NCBI GenBank assembly: GCA_950022655.1
Contig: OX465583.1
Location: 67,006,652 to 67,070,651, forward strand
Source of the DNA: Alentia gelatinosa
Taxonomy: Eukaryota > Annelida > Polychaeta > Phyllodocida > Polynoidae
Length of the DNA: 64,000 bases
Reading direction: 5' to 3'
In this document: positions 20,301 to 30,483 of the stretch, in pieces
How the letters are laid out: the number at the start of each line of letters is the position of its first letter
Numbering within the stretch: position 1 is the stretch's first letter
The notes under the pieces: generated by a model
Databases searched by the model: none
What the model saw: the letters and a program-made list of their open reading frames with translations, nothing else
What the model was told of the DNA's origin: nothing
Program-made: the position numbers and the translations under genes

Positions 20301-21520
20301 TAGTCGAATTCACACAGTGCACTTCACAGGGTGTTTGTCTGAGACATATCCTGCTGAGATTCATGTACCTCACAGGGTGTTTGTCTCAGACAAATCCTGC
20401 CGAGATTCATGGACCTAACAGGATGTTTGTCTGAATCAAATCCTGCTAAGATTATGTACAGTAAAGTGGGATTCACATGGTGGGATTCATGTACCTCACA
20501 GGGTGTTTGTCTGAGACAAATCCTGCTGAGATTCTGTACCCTGTAAAGTGAGATTCACACGATGGGATTCATGTACCTCACGGGGTGTTTGCCTCAAACA
20601 AGTCCTGCTAAGTTTCATATACCACACAGATTGTTTGTCTGAGACAAACCCTGGTGAGATTCATGTACCTCATAGGGTGTTCGTCTGAGACAAATCCTGC
20701 TGAGTTTCATTTACCTCACAGGGTGTCTGTCTGAGACAAATCCTGCTGAGATTCTGTACTCTGTAAAGTGGGATTCATACGATGGGATTCATGTACCTCA
20801 CAGGGTGTTTGTCTAGGACAAATCCTGCTGAGATTCTGAACTCTGTAAAGTGGAATATATAAGATGGGATTCTTGTTCCTCACAGGGTGTTTGTCTGAGA
20901 AAGATCCTGTTGAGATTCTGTACCCTGTAAAGTGGGATTCGCACGATAGGACTCATGTACCTCACAGGGTGTTTGTCTGAGACAAGTCTTGCTGAGGTTC
21001 ATGTACCTCACAGGGTGTTTGCCTCAGACAAGTCCTGCTAAGATTCATGTACCACACAGGGTGTTTGTCTGAGACAAATCCTGCTGAGATTAATGTACAT
21101 TATAGGGTGTTCGTCTGAGACAAATCCTGCTGAGGTTCATGTACCTCACAGGGAGTTTGTCTGAGACAGATCCTGCTGAGATTCTGTACCCTGTTAAGTG
21201 GGATTCACAGGATGGGATTCATGTACCTCACAGGGTGTTTGTCTGAGACAAATCCTGCTAAGATGCATGTACCTCACAAGGTGTTATTCTCAGACAAATC
21301 CTGCTGAGATTATATACAGTAGTGGGATTCATGTATACCTCAAAGGGTGTTTGTCTGAGACAAATCCTGCTGAGATTCTCTACTCAAACAAAATCTCTTG
21401 GTCTTAATTGTCCCCTAGACAATGTTTTTCCACTTCAATTGTTGTCGACATTTTCCCCTAAAAAGGAGGCGAATCTCCTGAGATGTTGAGCCCCGTGAGG
21501 TGTGAATCCCACTTAAGGCG
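20301..21520. mobile_element. Family N element with internal tandem expansion (copy 1)
   Basis: About 20 copies of a 46-bp unit (CATGTACCTCACAGGGTGTT then TGTCTGAGACAAATCCTGCT), some extended by about 37 bp (GATTCTGTACCCTGTAAAGT then GGGATTCACACGATGG). The right edge (21380-21516) is the rest of element N, with ATTGTTGTCGACATTTTCCC, CCTAAAAAGGAGGCGAATCT and the terminus GTGTGAATCCCACTTAAG. The single-copy form of N is at 60756-61305, so the array is the left part of N amplified in place. Confidence 0.85.
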
Positions 21521-21884
21521 TAACCCGCCTGGAGCTTTCTTTTGTTCCAGGTCTCACGTGACCGTGCTCTGGTTCCAGATGACATCGTTAGAGGGAGCCA
21601 CTGGCGTGTTCTCCCTCGTCAGTTTGTCTCAGTGCTAATTGTGACAGGCACAGGTGCAGTAATTTGTGTGTCACTGCATGCATGGAATATAGAATGTCCT
21701 TTAACAAGCCGACGTCCGTGTGGCCGACAGCACAGCGTCCATTTCAGGCATGGTTGTGCAGTAACGCTGTTTATTAAGATATCCCATGAGTATGCTGAGG
21801 AGAACACAAGAGACATGACTAATGACGAGTCTGAGTTAGGGGGAAAATATAGAAAAATTAGATGTCAGACTGCCAATAGCAGGG
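21521..21884. other. Unique DNA with an open frame, no gene called
   Basis: A plus-strand frame of 155 codons (21542-22009) crosses this stretch. It has no recognisable domain and its 3' third overlaps a reverse-oriented tRNA-like segment, so coding is doubtful. Confidence 0.25.
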
Positions 21885-21962
21885 TTCGGACCCCGACACC
21901 CGCATTCCCAGCCGAACGCTCTGCTTACTACTCCACAGAGACAGTTGCCCACCTGCGTAAAA
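21885..21962 (-). repeat. tRNA-like segment, possible SINE head
   Basis: On the minus strand, GTAGTAAGCAGAGCGTTCGG is followed by CTGGGAATGCGGGTGTC, then GGGGTCCGAACCC. The order of a shortened A box, an anticodon-arm-like block and a good B box (GGTCCGAACCC against GGTTCGANNCC) suggests a tRNA-derived sequence. The A box is too degraded and the arms too imperfect for a functional tRNA. No second copy is in the window. Confidence 0.35.
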
Positions 21963-22617
21963 TACTTTGGCTGGTGGTGGGTGGGGGGAGGAAATCAGTG
22001 GAGTTGTGAAAGGGCTATCATTTCGCGTGACACAGATATTTTGCCGGCAACCAGCGCAGTTATTTTCGTGGCTGATCACGGGGCAGGGCAATTGGAAAAC
22101 TACAGTTCTAAATCATGTTTTCAGTATGGCTAGAAAGAAATACTAAGGATAGAAGTACATCTGTCTAGACAAACACAAAAAAGATTAGCAGGATTCAGTT
22201 AAGTACTGCACGAGATTCTCACTCTCGTGGCTCCTCACTCTCCAGGCCTAGGTCGGGTTCACTATGTCTCTATGTACGGGAGCAACTTCAAGCGGATCCG
22301 ACGGAAATCTAACGTTTTATATGTGGTAGGTAACAAAGTTTCAGAAAGTAGAAGTTGTAATAACTGATCTTTTTCGTATCAGACATGGATGTTTTTGGAA
22401 GTATATGTTGTGTGAATTTAATCAACAAAAAATACCTTCATACAAAACTGGTTGAACAGAAGCGCTTTTTTTAAATATTATTACTGAACCAGCCATCAGA
22501 AACTGTCTAGAAAGAGGGATACAGTATGGAGCAATCGGCCACTCCGCTGTGAATGATACCATCAGATATTACCGCCCTGTATTTTTTCTAGTATCCCCGG
22601 TGTGTCCTACATTTTGT
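21963..22617. other. Low-repeat DNA
   Basis: Contains a short near-palindrome around 22198-22240 (GAGATTCTCACTCTCGTGG). No gene or element found. Confidence 0.3.
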
Positions 22618-22725
22618 TATTACACCCATGCAGTATATTTGATAATTACATACTTCTGCTCCTTGTGCAGTATAAATTGTATACTGAACCCTGTGCAGTA
22701 CACTGTCATACTGAACACGTTGAAA
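22618..22725. repeat. Family V repeat, copy 2
   Basis: Matches 16466-16562: TACACCCATGCAGTATATTT then GATAATTACA, and GTGCAGTATAAATTGTATAC then TGAACCCTGTGCAGTAC. Confidence 0.65.
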
Positions 22726-22942
22726 CATCAGCCGTGCGTGGGCTTTCTAAGTCCTATACTGAGACAATAAGGTAATGTTAGCTCTACCGTCTTGCCACTA
22801 GAAGAGAAAAAGCAGCGTTAGGTAAAATGATACGAAAATTAAAACTAGCCTCCTATAAATTTTAACGTGTGAAACTCTGTATCACCACTGGAATCATGCA
22901 TGTAATATTTTCAGGTTACAATGAACTTTTAACACTGACATT

Positions 22943-23011
22943 GTAGGTAAAATTGACGATAAAACGAACCTCTGCCTTCGGCATGGGTTCGTTTTATCGT
23001 CAATTCTACCG
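22943..23011. repeat. Perfect-arm hairpin with GCCTTCGGC loop
   Basis: The left arm AATTGACGATAAAACGAACC (22951-22970) is exactly complementary to 22986-23005, and pairing extends outward to GTAG/CTAC. The loop TCTGCCTTCGGCATG contains GCCTTCGGC. It has the same design as the S hairpins of families G, I and J, but stands alone. Confidence 0.85.
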
Positions 23012-23012
23012 C

Positions 23013-23520
23013 GTATGTATCACATACAGCCACAGGATTGCTGTTTCCGTACCCTACTCACTAGTCTTGCTGATGTAACCGTGTAAGGCTTCAGATGGAA
23101 ACCAACTAACTGTATTTGTCTGACGGAGACTTGTCTTTATTGGCTAAAAATGACATGTTACCAAACAGGTGACTGATGTCATTTCTAAGAAGATTCAATA
23201 AAGAAAATGTTGAAAAAACCCACTTCAATATAGATACAAAACTTTACTTTAGAGTCAATTATAGAAGGAGAAAATATTCACATTCACTCCACGGAATCTT
23301 CTCCGTAGATTTTTAGTGACATCAGAATGTTGTTTGTATTGCGATAACGAGCCTAGGGAGGGAGTCTGGCTACGAGTTATTTCTATAATAGCTCATTAAA
23401 GGTGTGGACCGTATTGGTTCAGACACTTAGAGCGACTCCACGACGCCTAGCTTCTAACTAATGGCCAGTTCCTGCAATAAAAACATCACAAAAGCCAAGG
23501 CAGAGATAGGGACTGAGCTA
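23013..23520. other. Low-repeat DNA
   Basis: No element ends found. 23270-23310 holds a small CACTCCACGGAATCTTC/TTCTCCGTAGA near-palindrome. Confidence 0.3.
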
Positions 23521-24153
23521 GACTGGCTCCAGTCCCTGCATCCTATGGCTTCCGTCCTTCGTTGGGATACAGGGACTGGTACAATCGGTAATGGTGTTGG
23601 ATTTCTGGCGCTGTTTAGCTCCAGCATTCCCAACACTCTCCATACAGATATCCTGGCTACTGGTCAGGATACCTGCTGGGAGATTGATACCCTCTCACTT
23701 TGATCTCAATCGGGTCACAGTTAGGAGCAGGTGAAATGTATTGCTATGACAACACAGGCGCCCAGGGAACTGGAGGAGGGGAAGGGGAGGGGTAGGAGGA
23801 AGTATAGGGTTACAGGAAGTGGCTTGGGGCCATAAACAGGAGATTCAATTCATAGTGGACAAGTCTTGGATTCATGGGCCAGTCAAAGAAGTATACAGTA
23901 GAACCCCGCCTGACGGACACCCTGCGTAAGCGGTCACCACACGTTAACGGACACTTTCAGTCGGAATGGATCCCTATATTAGATGTTTATTTAACCCTGT
24001 GTAAGCGGACACCCCGCGTAAGAAGACACTTTGGCTCAGAAAGGAGGGTGTCCGCTTAATTGGGGTTCTACTGTACATACTTTAATGAACTTCATTCTTA
24101 TTGTGTTTAATCATTTAATGAATGTTCATAATCAAAGACTTGAGCAAGTCTAG
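23521..24153. repeat. Family S repeat, copy 1, carrying a pogo-like MITE
   Basis: Begins GACTGGCTCCAGTCCCTGCA then TCCTATGGCT and ends CAAAGACTTGAGCAAGTCTA. The same block occurs at 37308-37966 and 41548-41855. Shared internal landmarks are TAGCTCCAGCATTC, TGGCTTGGGGCCATAAACAG and GAGATTCAATTCATAGTGGA. The 178-bp MITE at 23896 interrupts this copy. The family lacks obvious inverted ends and may be an old interspersed repeat or segmental duplicate. Confidence 0.8.
23896..24073. mobile_element. pogo/Tigger-like MITE with TA duplication
   Basis: 178 bp with inverted ends CAGTAGAACCCC ... GGGGTTCTACTG flanked by TA on both sides (23894-23895 and 24074-24075). Repeated GCGTAAGCGGACAC-like words are inside. 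The orthologous position in the related repeat at about 41805 reads GATACATAC without the insert, which proves insertion into one TA. These ends and the TA target are typical of pogo-type Tc1/mariner MITEs. No transposase is encoded. Confidence 0.85.
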
Positions 24154-24440
24154 GACTGGGCCTGCACGAACCACCCACAAACGGCGGTGACGAAATAGTT
24201 TTCTTCCCTGACATATCTCTCCCCTTCTAAACTAATTGCCCTTTTCCGCAATAACATTGGTCTCCTAGCGGGCGAGCGGGCAAAGGGTGTCCGGAATTAG
24301 CTTAGCGGCGATGGTAAAGGACGACGGTGTGTATTAAGTCGAAGTAATAATAGAGGAACCAGCGGCGATGAGTTGCACTCTCCCAGCAGATCTTTCGCGG
24401 CGCTAGCGTGGTTAATCTCTGCCTCATCCCAATGACGTCA
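24154..24440. other. Unique DNA with an ACCAGCGG fragment
   Basis: 24352-24380 contains AGAGGAACCAGCGGCGATGA. 24385-24430 (CTCTCCCAGCAGATCTTTCG then CGGCGCTAGCG) matches 55332-55370. Otherwise unassigned. Confidence 0.4.
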
Positions 24441-24596
24441 TACGCTGGTTCCCTGGGTATCCGCTAAGGATAGGAGGAACCAGCCAACATTTCGGATTCA
24501 AAACAAGGCATCTGTTGAAATTCATGAAACTGAACTAGCGACTTCGTCGCGTCGTATTTGGTGCCCTCCAGCGGATAACCTGGGAACCAGCATAGG
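24441..24596. mobile_element. Short W2 element
   Basis: About 155 bp with inverted ends ACGCTGGTTCCCTGGGTATC/CGC and GCGGATAACCTGGGAACCAG. The end motif GGTTCCC-GGTATCCGCT also occurs singly at 28970, 51978 and 55392. Confidence 0.65.
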
Positions 24597-24736
24597 ACAA
24601 TTATTTGCTTTGACACAGGTGCATATGCTGATTATCTGCGTTCAGAGCTGTATGCATAGGCACCAGCGATATTTAGAAAAAAAACTGGCGTATGGGCCAG
24701 ATTTTGGCCCAAACAGGCAGGTTGGTGCAGAGATGG

Positions 24737-25033
24737 TGCACCCCTCTCATAAGATCTCACACTCTCTAAGTCGTATTCTGTACTGTAACTACGCTCTACG
24801 GAGAAGAATTCTTAATGAACTAGGCTTAGAGCCTTGAGCCTGCCTCCCGTGCTAAACATGTACATCAATGCAACCCAAAGATTCCTATAATCTCAATGAT
24901 GCCACCTAGGGGAATACTATGTGCCAGTGTATTCTCAAGCCTAGTTCGTTAAGAAGTCTTCTCCCATAGAGCGCAGTGAGAACCTTGTACAGAATACGAC
25001 TTAGAGAGTGTGAGATCTTATGAGAGGGGTGCC
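24737..25033. mobile_element. Family O palindromic element, copy 2
   Basis: The outer ends GCACCCCTCTCATAAGATCT and AGATCTTATGAGAGGGGTGC are perfect inverted repeats, continuing into CACACTCTCTAAGTCGTATT. Inner arms carry GAACTAGGCTTAGAGCC. The middle includes CAAAGATTCCTATAATCTCA. It is the best-preserved of the three copies. Confidence 0.85.
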
Positions 25034-25554
25034 ACACAAGCGGCCGTATGAAGCAGAGCGCAGGATCTCTGCTTGGAGAGTGAGCGTCAACGCGTTGCAA
25101 AGTCGTCTGCTTGTAGTTCCCGCGCTGCCCGTTAGACGGCGCTGGGCGCGGGAATCTGGCAGTCAGTAGATTAGGGCTAATTCCACATGATCTCCACCTT
25201 GTTTCTGACAGGTTAATTGCAACGTTTAATTATATCTCCACCGGCGGCTGGCTATTTGATCTAATGAGCGTTCGCTTACGAAAATAATATTTTTTCTTCG
25301 AGCAAGGCAAACTGATTGTTTAACAAAAGAAGTTTTAGTTACTGTTTTGCTTTAAGTGAATGTGGGGATAAAGAGGTTCACAAAAGCTAAGATAATTCAG
25401 AAATTACTAAGTTTAAAGTGACAAGAGAAAGGATTAGCAACAAATATGCATTCCTTGTGAATGTTTAGCAAACATTACAGGATTGTAAAATCTGAAATCG
25501 CAGTCTCGTCCATATTCTCAACCCGATGTCAGGATAACTATTTATTATTATTTC
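25034..25554. other. Low-repeat DNA with a CpG-rich start
   Basis: 25047-25087 (AGAGCGCAGGATCTCTGC then TTGGAGAGTGAG) matches 55931-55967, so it is a repeat fragment. 25088-25155 is CpG-rich (GCGCTGGGCGCGGGAATC). The rest is AT-rich without features. Confidence 0.4.
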
Positions 25555-26525
25555 GGTTTGACCTATAGGTCAAGACCGAAATATATTAGGGGAGACGGGG
25601 AACGGTTTTTGCGGCTTACATTATAATACATTAAAGTAATGTATTCTGAATAATTAGAGTCTCGATACCGTCGATACCGGTCCGCACCCGGCGACTGTAG
25701 TCTATTTTTATATATTGTATAGGCACCTGTTGCGGTTCAGTGTATTTATATATATTGCAACAGGCTTCCACCTGCCTCCCTCCCTCCCTCCCTCAATCTG
25801 AAAGCTCTAGACACTGGGTGCGGGCGCCAATATCAGGGGCCCGTTTCATATATTATACCTATGTAGACTTTTTTTTATATATGTCTTTATTGCGTTCGGT
25901 CCGGGGACCGTTCTTCCAGGCAATACAGAAACAGGAACAGAACATGAATCAGATATATACAATGTAGTCGGTATATCGTACTGATGATACATATGCTATC
26001 ACTTTACAATCCATCTGATGATTAATTATACAAATGAAAAGTATATATACAGAAAGGTGCAGTCAAATATGTACATTGTAACAGGTTTACATTCCAGGTT
26101 TTGTTATATTACAATTTTATACTTTTATTACATTCCTTCATTTTCAGAGATTTTTTTAGTGATTATTGACTTATATATAGACTCTTCCCGACGACACCTC
26201 CTCCTTTTATAAATTACGAGTTAAGATCAAAGTTAAGATCAAAGAGAGCCGCCGGGAGCCGAGCCGGGGTGAGCCACGGGCCGCTGGTGTAGAAACTTCA
26301 AATCCAAGTAGATTAAGAAACGGGCCCCAGACGCGTTGGGTGGAATCAGGTCAAATAGGTCACCAGCGCACCCGTTGCGGTTTAATGAAGGAGGGAGGAA
26401 GGGAGGGAGGGAGGGAGGTGGAAGCCTGTTGCAATATATAAAAATACACTACTGTCGCCGGCACCCGTTGCGGCATCCGTTGCACTTCAATTTGTTGAAA
26501 CCGAAATCATGGCAATGCCATGCCT
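25555..26525. mobile_element. Large palindromic element with nested insertion
   Basis: Arms of about 110 bp at 25690-25800 and 26385-26480 are inverted copies. Each holds an ATATATTGCAACAGGCTTCC block, a (CCTC)n or (GAGG)n run and GTTGCGGTT. Outer marks TTTCGGTTTGACC/GTTGAAACCGAAAT extend the symmetry. A second inverted-end element occupies the centre (25836-26328). Confidence 0.7.
25836..26328. mobile_element. Nested element with GGGGCCCGTTTC ends
   Basis: 493 bp bounded by GGGGCCCGTTTCATATATTA and its inverted partner ATTAAGAAACGGGCCCC. The termini resemble family F (GGGGCCCGTTTAAT), but the interior is different, with AT-rich frames and no recognisable protein. Confidence 0.65.
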
Positions 26526-26534
26526 ACTATTTAT

Positions 26535-27065
26535 CCTTGTTTGTGTTTAAGGTGTCTATACCCATTCAATATGGAGTCTCAATACTAAACCTATAGAGCC
26601 TACAGATCACTACTGAGTATAATATGGAAAGCCGTATTCTACTCAGTGGAATCATAATTTCATTTTGATTATTAATCGAAAGATGGGTAATAAATTACTC
26701 TTGCAATTTCATACTATCACCTTGTCTCAGAAGGCGTAAGCGATGACCCATATCTACTGCATCATTCAACATATGCACAATATTACCATGATTTTTATTT
26801 GCATGGTCGTATTCTCCGAGTAATTGACGCGTAGTAATATCCGAGCGGATATTGAAACTACGAGGAAAATACAACCATGCAGATCAAAATCATGGCAATG
26901 TATCTATTGTTCTGCATTTCAGAACAATCTCATGCAAAATACTTTTCACACTAGGGACCTTTAGCTGTATTCTACTGAGTAGAATACGACTTTCTCTATT
27001 CTACTCAGTAGCGACCTGTAGGCTATATAGCTCTAGTATGGAGACTCGGTATTAGGTATATAATA
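26535..27065. mobile_element. Family K composite (T-S-T), copy 2
   Basis: The left T part is 26535-26697 (TTCAATATGGAGTCTC to GATGGGTAATAAA). The S hairpin is about 26768-26890 (CACAATATTACCATGATTTT and GATCAAAATCATGGCAATGT, apex TTGACGCGTAGTAATATCCG). A second T part is 26891-27065 (GTATTCTACTGAGTAGAATA, GGAGACTCGGTATTAG, TATAATAAAA). Two T modules flank one S, unlike other copies. Confidence 0.65.
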
Positions 27066-27129
27066 AAACTGCAGATACACATGTATGTTTAAAGTGACCC
27101 GTAAGCGATCACCCATAATCTACTGACTT

Positions 27130-27565
27130 TCTCAACGTAATCACTGTTACACATGTCTGAGCTAGGAGCAAATGGTATGTTCATCATAGATGAATGAGCG
27201 TGCACTTATAAATGAATAACAATTAAAAGGTTTGAGTTAGATTGAACCTATGGATAGTTTTCTGTAACCCACTTGCACCCAGTCAACTTGCCATTTCTGC
27301 AACTGCCTATCTAGGATCCAAAAACATCAAGCATCAATGGGCCTTGAAGTATTTTTGTCTTGAGTGATTGGTCATGGTCAGCTGGGCACGCCTCTAAGAG
27401 ACTGAGACACTGGCTCCCTGCTCTGTTCTCAATATCACAGTAAATATCACACAGATAGTCAAGGGATAGTTTGTATGCAGTACCCTGAAAGTCTATATGG
27501 ACCCCTCTAACCTCTAGATGATGTATTTAGCACATGCAAGCACGTTCTAATAAAGGTTTCCTGTA
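27130..27565. repeat. Family Y duplication, copy 1 (uninterrupted)
   Basis: About 435 bp matching 33712-34480, with shared blocks AAATGAATAACAATTAAAAG, AACCCACTTGCA, GAGACACTGGCTCCC, TCTAGATGATGTAT/TCTAGGCGATGTAT and AAGCACGTTCTA. No inverted ends, so it may be a segmental duplicate or an old retroelement piece. This copy lacks the J element that splits the other one. Confidence 0.75.
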
Positions 27566-27576
27566 GCAGCTCTTAA

Positions 27577-27777
27577 GTGCCAGATCCTCTAAGGCGATTT
27601 TACATGCGAATTTGGGTTCGCAGACGTTCGCAGACGTTCGCAGACGTTCGCAGACGTTCACATGGACATGCGAATGCCTTGCGACAATATCTAATATATT
27701 GAATATTATCGCATGGGATTCGCACAGTCGCACGGATCGCAGACGCATTCGCTTAGTCGCCTTAGTGGATTTGGCGC
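27577..27777. mobile_element. Family U palindromic MITE, copy 2, TTAA-flanked
   Basis: A 201-bp palindrome with ends GTGCCAGATCCTCTAAGGCG and CGCCTTAGTGGATTTGGCGC, flanked by TTAA at 27573-27576 and 27778-27781. One arm contains a local expansion of the 10-bp unit ACGTTCGCAG (27618-27660). The centre is ATATTGAATATTATCGC. Confidence 0.85.
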
Positions 27778-27881
27778 TTAATTAGATAGAATTCTCTCAC
27801 TCACACACAAACTTTGTCTCTCTCTCTCTCTGTCCTATCTCAGTATAAGGCTACGCACTATTTGTGCTTCCTTCCCCACAG

Positions 27882-28240
27882 GTGGGTATCGGGGCTTAGC
27901 CATGAAACTATTCTTATAAGCACGATCGAGGCACCTTCTGCACGAGCCACATCTATCTATGGCGTAATATCACCAACCAACAGCGATATTTCTACACAGG
28001 TGCTGTCAGCACAGTTACCCAGGGGAGAAGCGCTCCTTCATATAGAGCCAGCTCTGGCTGCAGGCTGCATCCATCCTGGGTACTCTCAGCAGGCACTATC
28101 AGATGGTCTCGCTAATGTATCCCTTCAGCCACGCTTACCACATCGTAGATATCATCAAAGATACATCTATACGGATGGCAGCTACCACTGCACAATTCTA
28201 CCCTCTCATCGCGTACACGAATACGCCCTTTACTCTTGAC
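27882..28240 (+). CDS. Possible exon, unidentified protein
   Basis: The best candidate for host coding sequence. A pyrimidine-rich tract (CTTCCTTCCCCACAG, ending 27881) could be a 3' splice site. The frame that follows, read from the second base, is open for about 118 codons to TGA near 28239 (beginning WVSGLSHETILIST). In another frame a second stretch is open from about 28043 to TGA at 28250 and also looks protein-like (YQMVSLMYPFSHAYHIVDI ... YTNTPFTLDVDI). Only one, or neither, can be real. The first frame contains YTDGS, a motif of RNase H domains, but the residues around it do not extend the match. No start codon context, donor site or homologue is recognised, and no repeat family covers the segment. 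Confidence 0.25.
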
Positions 28241-28812
28241 GTAGATATATGAGTTAAACCCCTTACCTATAAACACTGAATCTTCCTGTGACGCAAGATA
28301 ACGCTAGATATAATCGGATCGCAATTTTATTTTAACGATTACATTAATGATCGGACTAAAAAGCGTTGCTCCCGTAATATCGGATCGTGTCCCTTTATTC
28401 ACACGGTATCGCAAATTTTTACAATGCGATAGCGGTACAACAATTCAGGGGCACATATTGAATAAGACAGGGGAAGATTCATTATCTTTTTTAGTTAAAT
28501 ACAGATGGCAGCAGCGTTGAAGCTGGTCTGACATATGGTGGTGTGGATCGCCATTTTCCATAGGCAGAAGAACAAGGGGTGGGACATGTTAGTGCCACCA
28601 TGGATCATTACTGAGAATCTCAGACAAGGCCATTTCTAACCAAAGTGATGCTGTAGAGGGTCCGCAAAAAAGTATCGCTAAAAGGCGCATTTTTCGCGGT
28701 GATGCGCCATTGGATTACGACCCGATCCGCATAATATCAGGAGAAGCGTCTAGGCCCTCGGATCGCTATTCTGCGTTCCGCAGCTCTGTCGTAAATGTGA
28801 AGCAAAAGGGCA
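28241..28812. repeat. Degenerate inverted repeat region
   Basis: AGCGTTGCTCCCGTAATATC then GGATCGTGTC (28362-28393) is roughly the inverse of GACCCGATCCGCATAATATC then AGGAGAAGCG (28719-28748). The centre has GCGCATTTTTCGCGGTGATG. It may be an old palindromic element. No coding frame. Confidence 0.4.
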
Positions 28813-29078
28813 TAGCCTGGAAGCCTGGCCTAGTTAGATTATAGGCCAGGTAACGGGTTCCATTTTTATGGTGCATTATTTGTAACGCCTCCTGGTTCCC
28901 TGGTCATCCGCTAGAGGGCTCGGCGGAATTAGGTGTATGACAGGCGGATACCAGTCAAACCACTATGCTGGTTCCCAGGGTATCCGCTAGTCACAGGCGG
29001 GCACCAGCCAAAGTTGAAGGTCGTGCCTGGGGAACCCGTTACCTGCTCCTTATTTCATATGGGCAGGGAACCAGTCTA
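28813..29078. mobile_element. Family W element, copy 1
   Basis: Starts TAGCCTGGAAGCCTGGCC and ends GGCAGGGAACCAGTC. The long imperfect inverted ends include GCCAGGTAACGGGTTCC and GGGGAACCCGTTACCTG. It matches 51848-52080. Two W2-type GGTTCCC-GGTATCCGCT words lie inside. Flanks CAAAAGGGCA and CAACGGGGCA may be a diverged 10-bp target duplication. Confidence 0.7.
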
Positions 29079-29486
29079 CAACGGGGCACTGACGCAGTGG
29101 GATTGATAGACCGGACCGGATTACAACTGTTACCTTCTGGTCACCGTTTTATTAAAGTGTACTTGTATAGCCTATATACGGTGGCTAAAATTTAGAGTGA
29201 CCACACAATAATAAAATCGTTAACAAGTAGGATAAATCGTTAACCTATTTGGACTGGTGGAAGAGGGGTTTAGGGTTCCGATTCGTTCCGACATGGTCAG
29301 GTGACTTTTGAGAGCACACACGAATCAGCACGTTAAGCATCGATCTAATCTTCCTATATAAGAAAAATACGCTCCTACAATTTTTCACATTTTTTTAACA
29401 ATATCTTCAACCGCCCATTTCAGATTAAATATGGTCTCTGGTGGATTCAGCGTTTAATCATATCATACTTAGAAGGAAACCCACTA
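29079..29486. other. AT-rich low-repeat DNA
   Basis: No element ends, arrays or coding signal seen. ATCGTTAAC occurs twice close together (29216 and 29235). Confidence 0.35.
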
Positions 29487-29757
29487 GATGAAAACAGCTT
29501 GGTCCGTACTCCACCGAGTTTGACTGCAGAGTGATTCAAGAAGCAGAGCTGAATGAATTACTCTGTGGTCAAACGAGGTGGAGTGCGGACCAAGTTATTT
29601 TTATCAAGTGGGTTTCTGATTTTACCTCACCCCGTATAGCATTATTTATTGATAAAACAGATCACCCAATTAGCCCTTGAGTATTGGGTACAATACCTTC
29701 ATGGCCGTGGAGTTCCTAATGTTAAGCCTATGGAGAAAAATACCAGGGTGGGATAAA
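29487..29757. mobile_element. Family H two-palindrome element, copy 2
   Basis: The S hairpin (about 29487-29605) has arms AACAGCTTGGTCCGTACTCC and GGAGTGCGGACCAAGTT, with an apex AGAAGCAGAGCTGAATGAAT. The T palindrome is bounded by TTTACCTCACCCC and CAGGGTGGGATAAA. It holds AATTAGCCCTTGAGTATTGG and CTAATGTTAAGCCTATGGAG. Confidence 0.8.
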
Positions 29758-29984
29758 GTTTGTTATCTAACCATGTTGCCAATGTCCCAATACAATTACA
29801 TACAATTACATCACATAAGATGGGTTGCGATGAAAAACGAAATTTTATATAAAAGAAGCAATTTCGCAATCTTTGAGATCCCTACCCACATAGGCCTTGG
29901 GTGATTTGTTGAGGAGGACCCTCAGCTGGTCGTGTCCTTGGAAATACTCTGCTAAAGTCCTTCAGCTCAGAAGCCATAGATCAG
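29758..29984. other. Unique DNA left of a promoter-like segment
   Basis: No repeat or coding signal found. Confidence 0.3.
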
Positions 29985-30340
29985 GGAGGTACCGGAAGTA
30001 TGCCCTGATAGCACGCATGCGCAAATAGGAGTTGGCGGCGGCCGGAAGTGATTAGACCCCGGCCCGTTGGACTGCCACCTAGCGGAGAGAAAGCACTAGT
30101 GGTCGGAATGTGTCAGTGGAGAGCCCTCTAAGACAGGGCACTTCCTCTGACCTATCCGTCCATCTTCCACGTCTTCACCTGTTTACGTCAATGCGTACAT
30201 CTCAGATGCGTACACTAAGTGGAGAGACACCAGCAGGGTGTTTAGAAACCCTGGACAATGCGAGGTGTTAATTAAACCAGCAGGAATACAGGGAAACTAT
30301 GTTCCGGTGAGAGAAAGTTACGAGATAAGGCTCGGAAAAC
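29985..30340 (+). promoter_or_regulatory. Promoter-like GC-rich segment
   Basis: CACGCATGCGCAAAT (about 30010) resembles an NRF-1 site. GGCGGCGGCCGGAAGTGATT (30034-30053) holds a consensus ETS/GABP site. TCCTCTGACCTATCC and a long CpG-containing leader follow. CCGGTGAGAG at 30305-30314 could act as a 5' splice donor. ETS plus NRF-1 without a TATA box is common at housekeeping promoters. This is an inference from motifs only. No downstream coding exon was found, so confidence is low. Confidence 0.25.
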
Positions 30341-30483
30341 GAGGGCTGTAAATGTCTCATTACAGGCAGTTAATGTCTCATTCTGTACATTCTGTGGATT
30401 CTCAAGGCTCTAAGCCTAGTTCGTTAAGAATTCTTCTCCATACACGGGCGGCGGGCAGCAGGGGGCTTCTCACTGAGGCTGGC

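Noticed and set aside
21885..21962. Functional tRNA on the minus strand
   Set aside because: The D arm is shortened and the acceptor stem does not pair. At most a SINE head.
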